Shown here: positions 1 to 5,692 of the stretch, piece by piece | Numbering within the stretch: the first letter of the stretch is position 1 | Layout: each line of letters begins with the position of its first letter | DNA from: Oscillospiraceae bacterium | GTDB taxonomy: Bacteria > Bacillota > Clostridia > Oscillospirales > CAG-272 | DNA length: 7,112 bases | Assembly (NCBI GenBank): GCA_015063655.1 | Contig: SVTU01000074.1 | Span: forward strand, 1-7,112 | Direction of reading: 5' to 3' | Program-made: the position numbers and the translations under genes | The notes under the pieces: generated by a model | What the model was told of the DNA's origin: nothing | What the model saw: the letters and a program-made list of their open reading frames with translations, nothing else | Database searches by the model: none

Positions 1-114
1 TTCTCCGCCATCTCTGCTCAAGGCAAAATAGTCTACCATTATATTATAACCGATAATATCTTTTTTTTCAAGGATTTTTATACGATTCATGCCATATTTT
101 TCAATTTTTTTCAT
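1..114 (-). CDS. Possible small protein, 3' end outside window
   Basis: An ATG at 114-112 opens 38 stop-free codons that run to the left edge of the window. The residues begin MKKIEKYGM, are Lys/Ile-rich at first, and continue with a more protein-like stretch around IGYNIMVDYFALSRDG. A weak ribosome site (GAGG) lies ten bases upstream; a second in-frame ATG at 90-88 has none. The AT-rich codon use differs sharply from the five genes to the right. I recognise no family with confidence. The hydrophobic-aromatic pattern near residues 20-32 vaguely recalls the start of small clostridial DUF6514-type proteins, which is an unverified memory. Against a real gene: 38 open codons can occur by chance, and a near-consensus promoter sits inside the frame. 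Confidence 0.3.
   Translation of the reverse strand, partial: MKKIEKYGMNRIKILEKKDIIGYNIMVDYFALSRDGGE
43..71 (-). promoter_or_regulatory. Candidate sigma-A promoter firing leftward
   Basis: Read on the minus strand there is TTGAAA (71-66), a 17-base spacer and a perfect TATAAT (48-43). This predicts a transcription start near 36 and a transcript leaving the window to the left. It follows the operon terminator and would start a separate unit in the same direction, as is common for smc, tRNA or other genes downstream of rnc. The stretch is only about 20% GC, so hexamer matches can arise by chance, and it lies within a possible reading frame (1-114). If that frame is the real gene, this promoter is probably spurious. 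Confidence 0.4.
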
Positions 115-220
115 TTTGACGCTGCCTCGGGATCAAAAGGCCCGTAAAGCTGCCCTCCTTGGCAACGCACGCCGCAAGCTCCGCCCCACCGGGCCGCACC
201 CTTTTCTCTCCGATCTGCAC
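115..220. other. GC-rich spacer without a supported gene
   Basis: This stretch between the rnc terminator and the AT-rich left end is about 63% GC. On the minus strand more than one frame is open across it, but none has a credible start with a ribosome site and none resembles a protein I know. Short complementary segments (GGCCCG and CGGGCC, about 50 bases apart on the minus strand, the second followed by TTTT) could pair, but the loop is too long for a convincing terminator. The plus-strand frame starting at 89 runs into the antisense of rnc and is not credible. Confidence 0.5.
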
Positions 221-262
221 AAAAACGGGGCTGTCTCAAATCGCGATTTGAGACAGCCCCGT
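221..262 (-). terminator. Intrinsic terminator of the dprA-rnc operon
   Basis: Positions 225-262 are a perfect palindrome: in RNA a 17-base-pair stem starting ACGGGGCTG with a CGCG loop. Transcribed leftward it is followed immediately by five U residues (221-225), the classic arrangement of a rho-independent terminator. It begins four bases after the rnc stop codon, so it closes the operon. On the plus strand no T tract follows the hairpin, so termination is expected only for the minus-strand transcript. The long, perfect stem should also protect the 3' end of the mRNA. Confidence 0.92.
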
Positions 263-266
263 AGCG

Positions 267-974
267 TTATTCTAACGTTCCAAAAAGTGTCAGTGCCTCC
301 TTGGCGGCATTCTGCTCGGATTCCCGCTTACTCTTCCCCTCGCCTCTGCCAATAACGTTGGAATTGAGGCGAGCCTCGGTACGAAAGACCTTGTTGTGAT
401 CGGGTCCGCTTTCGCCCACCAGCACGTATTCAAGGAAGTCACCCTCCGCCTGCTGAATAAGCTGCTGAAGCTCGGTCTTGTAATCCTTGTGCAGCCCCGT
501 TCCCATGATCTTAGCCAGCTCCTCGTCGATAAAGGGCAGCAAAAAGCGAGCCACCGTCTCCTTTCCCTCCTTGCCCGCATCCAGATAGATGGCGGCAAGC
601 AAGGCCTCGAAGGCGTTTTCAAGCAAGGACTGCCTGTCACGGCCGTTGGTCTTTTCCTCGCCTCGTCCCAGGTAGAGATAGCTGCCAAGTGAAATACGTC
701 TGGCGTAGGACGCCAGCGCCGAGGATTGCACCACGCCCGCACGAAGCTTGGTCAGCTCCCCCTCGGGCAGATCGAAATGAGAAAACAAATGCTCACTCAC
801 GATGATGGACAGCACGGAGTCGCCCAAAAATTCAAGCCGTTCATTGCAACGGATATCCTGCTTTTTCGCCCTCAGCTCATTGGCATACGAGGAGTGCGTC
901 AACGCCTCGGTCAAGAGGGCGGGATCACGAAAGCGGTAACCTATGGTCTGCTGCAGCTGTTGTACCGATATCAT
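267..974 (-). CDS. rnc: Ribonuclease III
   Basis: A 235-residue cytoplasmic endoribonuclease that cleaves double-stranded RNA, chiefly to separate rRNA precursors and to process or turn over structured mRNAs. The N-terminal RNase III domain carries the signature ERLEFLGDS at residues 45-53 with acidic metal-binding residues E48 and D52. The second acidic cluster reads ENAFEALLAAIYLD from residue 119, with E123 in place but N120 where many homologues have Asp. A double-stranded-RNA-binding domain follows at about 164-231, starting DYKTELQQL and ending with the basic KSKRESEQNAAKEAL helix. Length is typical. The start at 974 was chosen over an in-frame ATG at 1028 because an AAGGAG site lies eight bases upstream and the longer form would overlap plsX by 34 bases. 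It is the last gene before the terminator. The product call is secure. Confidence 0.97.
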   Translation of the reverse strand: MISVQQLQQTIGYRFRDPALLTEALTHSSYANELRAKKQDIRCNERLEFLGDSVLSIIVSEHLFSHFDLPEGELTKLRAGVVQSSALASYARRISLGSYLYLGRGEEKTNGRDRQSLLENAFEALLAAIYLDAGKEGKETVARFLLPFIDEELAKIMGTGLHKDYKTELQQLIQQAEGDFLEYVLVGESGPDHNKVFRTEARLNSNVIGRGEGKSKRESEQNAAKEALTLFGTLE

Positions 975-982
975 GCTTCTTT

Positions 983-988
983 CTCCTT
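983..988 (-). promoter_or_regulatory. Ribosome binding site of rnc
   Basis: AAGGAG on the minus strand, eight bases before the ATG at 974. It lies wholly in the 20-base gap after the plsX stop and settles the rnc start at 974 rather than 1028. Confidence 0.85.
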
Positions 989-994
989 GCTTCC

Positions 995-2023
995 TTAATC
1001 CTCGGGCGTTGCCCCGTGCTTGCGCCATTCGTGAAGGGCGCTGACATCCGAGCTGATCTGCTCAAACACGTCGGTCTCGCAATATGCGATCGCCTGAAGC
1101 ACCGCACTGCGGAAGGCCTTGGCCCGAGACGAGCCGTGTGCCTTGATCACGGGGGCGGCAATGCCAAGCAGAGGCGAGCCGCCGTACTCGCTGGGGTCAT
1201 ACTGCTTCTTGACGTTCATCAGCTTTTCTCTGACGAGCAGGGCAGACAGCTTAGTTCTGGCATTCTCGTAAAAAATATCCTTCATGGTCTGTAGCATCAT
1301 CTTGCCCATACCCTCCAGGCTCTTGAGCAAAATGTTGCCCGTAAAACCGTCGGTCACCACCACGTCGCAAATATCCTCACGCAGGCGGTTGGCCTCGATA
1401 TTGCCAACAAAATTGATATACGGACAGGACGACAGCAGGGCGTAAGCGGCAAGCTGAAGCTCCCCGCCCTTGGTAGGCTCTGTGCCGTTATTCAACAGTC
1501 CCACGCGGGGAGCTTCCATACCGTGAACCTTTTTCATATACGCCGAGCCCATCACGGCAAACTGCTCAAGATACTCGGCATCCACACGCAGATTGGCACC
1601 CGCATCCAACAGCAAAATGGGATGGTTGAGGGGCAACAGCGTGGCAATGGCAGGACGGCGCACGCCCTGCAGGCGACGCACGATGAGGTTAGAGCCCGTA
1701 AACAGTGCCCCCGTGTTCCCCGTGCTGACCACAGCATCTCCCTGCTTGTCCGCCAGCATATGCAACGCCACGCTCATGGACGAATTGCTCTTTTGGCGCA
1801 CCACACTCATGGGATCATCCTCCATGGTGATGACGTCGGAGGCATTCACAATGGTATAATCATTCAAGCCGATTCCCTCGGCGGCCGCCACCTCACGGAT
1901 CTGCATTTCATCTCCCACAAGAATATAGTCATGCTCCGGTGCCATGGCACGGGCAAGATGAACGCCCTTTACCAGTTCAAACGGGGCATGGTCGCCGCCC
2001 ATAACGTCGACAATAATCCTCAT
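995..2023 (-). CDS. plsX: Phosphate acyltransferase PlsX
   Basis: A 342-residue enzyme that makes acyl-phosphate from acyl-ACP and inorganic phosphate, the donor used by PlsY to acylate glycerol-3-phosphate at the start of bacterial phospholipid synthesis. In the family it is a peripheral membrane protein. Visible hallmarks in order: MGGDHAP at 8-14, STGNTGAL at 100-107, LLLDAGAN at 137-144, LLNNGTEPTKG at 176-186, GNIEAN at 207-212, DVVVTDGFTGN at 220-230 and the C-terminal YGGSPLLG plus KAHGSS at 280-299. The length matches the family. An upstream in-frame ATG at 2182 would give a 395-residue form overlapping trmFO by 134 bases with an unrelated N-terminus; the ATG at 2023 has AAAGGAA eight bases upstream and begins with the conserved MRIIVDVMGGD. 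It lies 25 bases after trmFO and 20 before rnc. No acpP or fab gene separates it from rnc. Confidence 0.97.
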   Translation of the reverse strand: MRIIVDVMGGDHAPFELVKGVHLARAMAPEHDYILVGDEMQIREVAAAEGIGLNDYTIVNASDVITMEDDPMSVVRQKSNSSMSVALHMLADKQGDAVVSTGNTGALFTGSNLIVRRLQGVRRPAIATLLPLNHPILLLDAGANLRVDAEYLEQFAVMGSAYMKKVHGMEAPRVGLLNNGTEPTKGGELQLAAYALLSSCPYINFVGNIEANRLREDICDVVVTDGFTGNILLKSLEGMGKMMLQTMKDIFYENARTKLSALLVREKLMNVKKQYDPSEYGGSPLLGIAAPVIKAHGSSRAKAFRSAVLQAIAYCETDVFEQISSDVSALHEWRKHGATPED

Positions 2024-2031
2024 AAGACACG

Positions 2032-2038
2032 TTCCTTT
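2032..2038 (-). promoter_or_regulatory. Ribosome binding site of plsX
   Basis: AAAGGAA on the minus strand, eight bases before the ATG at 2023 and within the 25-base gap after trmFO. It decides the plsX start against the longer in-frame ATG at 2182. Confidence 0.8.
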
Positions 2039-2048
2039 CTTTTTAGCG

Positions 2049-3392
2049 TTAAAGGCCAAGACCCTCGCTTGCCCGTATGCGGTCACATTCGGCAAGAGCT
2101 CGCTCGGCAAAGACCTCGTATTTGGCACGCTTACCGCCCTTGATGCGGTTCGGAAGCGGCTCGATAATACCAAAATTGGCATTCATGGGGGCAAAATCTC
2201 CGATGCCGCCCTCCGCCACGTATGCAGCCATAGCACCCAGCATCATGCTTCTCGGGAAGATCAGCTCCTCCCTGCCAAGCACACGGCGTGCAGCGTTCAG
2301 TCCCGCCACAAGACCTGAGCCTGCCGACTCCACGTAGCCCTCAACGCCCGTCATCTGTCCCGCAAAGAACACCTCTCCCCGCTCACGCATGGCATAGGTA
2401 CGGGAAAGCAGCATGGGGGAATTCAGATAGGTATTGCGGTGCATCACCCCATAGCGCAAAAACTCGGCGTTCTCAAGCCCGGGGATCATGCGGAACACAC
2501 GGCGTTGCTCGGGAAAGGTCAGGTGCGTTTGGAAGCCGACCAGATTGTACATGCTTCCCTCGGCATTCTCACGGCGCAGCTGCACCACGGCGTACGACTC
2601 CTCTCCCGTTCTCTTATCCACAAGACCGACGGGCTTTAGCGGGCCGTAGCGCAAGGTATCGTGTCCTCGGCGTGCCATGACCTCCACGGGCATGCACCCC
2701 TCAAACACCTTGACGTTCTTTTTCTGCTCCTCTCGGTCAAATTCCTTGAGGGGCGCCTCCTCTGCCGTGATCAGGGCCTCGTAAAAGGCCTCGTACTGCT
2801 CACGTGTCATGGGGCAGTTGATATAATCCGCATCGCCCTTGTCGTAGCGAGAGGCGAAAAAGGCGATATCGGTATTGATGCTTTCAAAATCCACAATGGG
2901 AGCGGCGGCGTCAAAGAAGTGCAACCCCTCACAGCCAAGCTCCTCTCGGATATAAGCCGCCATGCCGTCCGAGGTCAGCGGACCTGTGGCGATCACCGTG
3001 GTCACGCCCGCCTCCACGGTATTCATTTCCGCCTCTACCACCTCAATATTCGGACAGGAGCGAATCTTGTGTGTCACGTAGGCGGAAAACAGCTCTCTGT
3101 CCACCGCCAACGCCGAGCCGGCAGGCACACGGGTGGCATCAGCCGCCTCCATGATCAGCGAGCCGATACGGCGCATCTCCTCCTTGAGAAGACCCACGCC
3201 GTTGGTCACGCAGTCGGAGCGCAAGGAATTGGAGCAAACAAGCTCAGCAAAGCCCTCTGCATGATGAGCGGGTGTCATCCTTCTCGGCTTCATCTCAAAC
3301 AGCTTAACACGAACGCCCAGACGTGCCGCCTGCCATGCCGCCTCACAGCCTGCAAGACCTGCGCCGTAGATATGAATGAGCGGCTGTGTCAT
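2049..3392 (-). CDS. trmFO: tRNA (uracil-54-C5)-methyltransferase, folate/FAD-dependent
   Basis: A 447-residue flavoenzyme that makes 5-methyluridine (T54) in the T-loop of tRNAs, using methylenetetrahydrofolate as carbon donor and FAD/NAD(P)H as reductant; SAM-dependent TrmA does this in E. coli. An FAD-binding Rossmann motif GAGLAGCEAA spans 10-19. LVCSNSLRSD at 51-60 holds C53, and FEGCMPVEVMA at 230-240 holds C233; these match the two conserved cysteines of the Bacillus subtilis enzyme, one of them the catalytic nucleophile. A second FAD-contacting stretch, GQMTGVEGYVESAGSG, is at 345-360. Length is typical. Its ATG overlaps the topA stop by four bases (ATGA), with GAGGAA at 3403-3398 as ribosome site inside topA, so the two genes are probably translationally coupled. 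The call is firm; the similar gidA/mnmG is excluded by the shorter length and these motifs. Confidence 0.97.
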   Translation of the reverse strand: MTQPLIHIYGAGLAGCEAAWQAARLGVRVKLFEMKPRRMTPAHHAEGFAELVCSNSLRSDCVTNGVGLLKEEMRRIGSLIMEAADATRVPAGSALAVDRELFSAYVTHKIRSCPNIEVVEAEMNTVEAGVTTVIATGPLTSDGMAAYIREELGCEGLHFFDAAAPIVDFESINTDIAFFASRYDKGDADYINCPMTREQYEAFYEALITAEEAPLKEFDREEQKKNVKVFEGCMPVEVMARRGHDTLRYGPLKPVGLVDKRTGEESYAVVQLRRENAEGSMYNLVGFQTHLTFPEQRRVFRMIPGLENAEFLRYGVMHRNTYLNSPMLLSRTYAMRERGEVFFAGQMTGVEGYVESAGSGLVAGLNAARRVLGREELIFPRSMMLGAMAAYVAEGGIGDFAPMNANFGIIEPLPNRIKGGKRAKYEVFAERALAECDRIRASEGLGL

Positions 3393-5671
3393 GACTCTTC
3401 CTCGGGTCTCTCCACGGCTCTGCGGTATCCGCAGGTCTTATTATGACAAACCAGCAAGGGCTGACCCTTCTTGCGGAACAGCATCTCTCCGCACTCGGGG
3501 CAGCTCTCTCTTACGGGCATATCCCAAGAGGAGAAATCGCATGCGGGATATTTCTCGCAGCTGTAGAACACCGTGCGGTTCTTGCCGTTCTTCATCACGA
3601 TCTGCGCACCGCACTTGGGGCAAGGAACGCCGATCTGACGTGTTTTTTGCTTGGTAAAATCGCACTCGGGATAGCGCACGCAAGCAAAGAAGGAGCCGTA
3701 TTTACCCGTTCTCTGCACCATGTCGCTGCCGCACTTTTCGCACTTGAAATCGGCAACGATGACCTTTTTCTCCTGCTCCTGCGTCTCCGCCGTCTTTTCC
3801 ACCAAGGGCTTGGTGTTGCGGCACTGAGGGTAATTGGGGCAGGCGGCAAACTTGCCGAAGCGGCCGTTCTTCACCACCATGCGGCTGCCGCACTTGTCGC
3901 AAATGATATCCGTCTCCACGGCGGGCACCTCAAGCTTGGTGGTCTTGATCTTTTCCTCTGCCGCCTCCAGCTCGACGGCAAAATCCTTCCAGAACTCATG
4001 GAGCAAGGACGACATCGTGGTCTTACCAAGCTCGATGCGGTCAAGCCCCGTTTCCATCTCGGCGGTAAACTTATAGTCAACGATATCGGGGAAGCTCTCC
4101 TTCATCAGCTGATTGGTCAGCTCACCGATGGGCGTGGGCACAAGCGCCTTGCCGTCTCTCTTGACGTAGCTTCTGGCGATGATGGTGGTGATGATGGTGG
4201 TATAGGTGCTGGGGCGTCCAATGCCCTGCTCCTCAAGAAATTTGATCAGGGATGCGTCATTGTAGCGGGGGGGCGGATCGGAAAAATGCTTTTCGGGCAA
4301 AATGCTCTGCGCCGTTACGCTCTGTCCCTCACGCAAGGCAGGCAGACGAATGTTTCTCTGCTCCTGCAACGTGCCGTCTCCCGTATCCACTCTCTCCTCC
4401 TCGCTCTCCTCGTACAGAGCCATGTAGCCCTGGAACTCCACCGTGTAGCCGCTTGTGCGGAACACGTGTGTGCCACAGCTGACGTCAGCCGTTACGGTAG
4501 CAAGGGTGGCGGATTCCATCTGGCTGGCGATGAAGCGCTCCCAGATGAGCTTATACAGCTTATACTGATCGTTTGTCAGATATTTTTTGATGCGGGCAGG
4601 CTCAAGCTCGGCACGGGCGGGACGGATCGCCTCGTGGGCATCCTGTGCGCCTGCACGGGCCTTGTACTGTCTTGCCGTTTTGGGTGCATACGAAGCACCG
4701 TACTTGCTCTCAATGTATGCCCTGGCGGCCGTCTGCGCATCGGCAGACACACGGAGAGAGTCGGTACGCATGTAGGTAATAAGACCCTGCATGCCGCCGT
4801 TCTCCGAGCCGATATTGACACCCTCGTACAGCTCCTGCGCAATGCGCATGATGCGCTGAGACTGGAAGCCCAGCTTCCGTGCCGCCTCCTGCTGCATGGT
4901 GGAGGTAGTAAAGGGCGGTGCGGGAGTCTTCTTTTTCTTGGCGCGCTTGACGGAGGTCACCGAAAAGGGCTTGCCCTTAACGTCATTCACCACCTGCATA
5001 GCCTCTGCCTCGTTGCCAAGGCGGTGCTTGCCGTCCGTCTCACCGTAGTAGCGCACCGAAAAGGGCTGTCCCTCCTCGGGCGTCAGCATCACGTCAATCG
5101 TCCAGTACTCCACGGGAACAAAGGCACGGATCTCCTCCTCACGCTCCACGATGATGCGGGTGGCAACCGATTGCACTCGACCCGCAGACAGTCCGCTTCT
5201 GACGTTCTTCCATAAGAACGGAGACAGCTTATAGCCCACGATACGGTCAAGAATTCGTCTTGCCTGCTGGGCATTGACCAGGTCCATATCCAAGCAACGA
5301 GGCTCCTTAATGGCGGCCTTGACCGCCGTCTTGGTGATCTCGTTGAAGGTCACACGAAGCGTTTTCTCCACGGGAATGCCGAGAGCCGTGGCAAGATGCC
5401 ACGAGATCGCCTCACCCTCTCGGTCAGGGTCGGTTGCCAAGAATACCTTGTTGGCATTCTTTGCCTCTTTTCTGATCTCCTTGATCAGGTCGCCCTTTCC
5501 CCGAATGTTGATATAGTGAGCCTCAAAATCGTTTTCAATATCTACGCCAAGCGTGCTTTTGGGAAGATCGCGCACGTGTCCCTTGGACGCAATGACCTTA
5601 TAATTGGAGCCGAGATACCCCTTGATCGTTGATGCCTTGGAGGGTGACTCCACAATAACAAGATTTGCCAT
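3389..5671 (-). CDS. topA: DNA topoisomerase I (type IA)
   Basis: A 760-residue enzyme that relaxes negative supercoils by transient single-strand cleavage behind RNA polymerase. The TOPRIM domain (about 3-110) shows VIVESPSKA with E8 and the DPDREGE motif with D81 and D83 for Mg2+. The central domains contain LSAGRVQSVA at 161-170 and the active-site ITYMRTDS with nucleophile Y300, then HEAIRP at 346-351 and EQGIGRPSTY at 481-490. The C-terminus has four four-cysteine zinc ribbons: C591/C594/C611/C617, C644/C647/C664/C670, C684/C687/C705/C711 and C724/C727/C742/C747. The start has AAAGGA six bases upstream. It follows dprA by 21 bases, the usual Firmicute arrangement. No frameshift or missing catalytic residue is seen. 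Confidence 0.98.
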   Translation of the reverse strand: MANLVIVESPSKASTIKGYLGSNYKVIASKGHVRDLPKSTLGVDIENDFEAHYINIRGKGDLIKEIRKEAKNANKVFLATDPDREGEAISWHLATALGIPVEKTLRVTFNEITKTAVKAAIKEPRCLDMDLVNAQQARRILDRIVGYKLSPFLWKNVRSGLSAGRVQSVATRIIVEREEEIRAFVPVEYWTIDVMLTPEEGQPFSVRYYGETDGKHRLGNEAEAMQVVNDVKGKPFSVTSVKRAKKKKTPAPPFTTSTMQQEAARKLGFQSQRIMRIAQELYEGVNIGSENGGMQGLITYMRTDSLRVSADAQTAARAYIESKYGASYAPKTARQYKARAGAQDAHEAIRPARAELEPARIKKYLTNDQYKLYKLIWERFIASQMESATLATVTADVSCGTHVFRTSGYTVEFQGYMALYEESEEERVDTGDGTLQEQRNIRLPALREGQSVTAQSILPEKHFSDPPPRYNDASLIKFLEEQGIGRPSTYTTIITTIIARSYVKRDGKALVPTPIGELTNQLMKESFPDIVDYKFTAEMETGLDRIELGKTTMSSLLHEFWKDFAVELEAAEEKIKTTKLEVPAVETDIICDKCGSRMVVKNGRFGKFAACPNYPQCRNTKPLVEKTAETQEQEKKVIVADFKCEKCGSDMVQRTGKYGSFFACVRYPECDFTKQKTRQIGVPCPKCGAQIVMKNGKNRTVFYSCEKYPACDFSSWDMPVRESCPECGEMLFRKKGQPLLVCHNKTCGYRRAVERPEEES
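4178..4201. repeat. 12-bp tandem duplication inside topA
   Basis: The 12-mer GATGATGGTGGT occurs twice, exactly and in tandem, on the plus strand. In topA it encodes TTIITTII at residues 491-498, just after the conserved GRPSTY motif. Family members have a similar Ile/Thr-rich helix of the same apparent length here, so it looks like codon coincidence within a conserved helix and not an expansion. Confidence 0.7.
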
Positions 5672-5692
5672 ATCGTTTCCTTTCGTATGTGA

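Noticed and set aside
1..17. Possible 5' end of a tRNA (Leu/Ser-like) on the minus strand, starting GCAGAGATGGCGGAG
   Set aside because: The bases fit a seven-base acceptor strand, then T8, G10, A14 and G15, and lie downstream of the candidate promoter. Only 17 bases are visible, no pairing partner is in the window, and a reading frame also covers them.
1523..2143. A 206-codon plus-strand frame opposite plsX, and similar frames opposite trmFO (2661-3446) and dprA (5969-6688)
   Set aside because: They are all antisense to secure genes, lack credible ribosome sites and domains, and are His/Arg-rich in the way antisense shadows usually are.
4178..4201. Tandem 12-mer in topA as a phase-variable or expanding repeat
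   Set aside because: Two copies only, in frame, in a helix that appears to have normal length for the family. Loss or gain would not shift the frame.
4267..4273. Run of seven G as a frameshift or phase-variation site in topA
   Set aside because: The run encodes part of a DPPPRY motif and the frame continues normally on both sides. Seven is within the ordinary range for this composition.
3443..5215. A 590-codon open frame on the plus strand, antisense to topA
   Set aside because: It lies entirely opposite topA, whose motifs are complete. Its residues (rich in Leu, His and Ala, no recognisable domain) are what antisense reading of this GC-rich codon usage produces.
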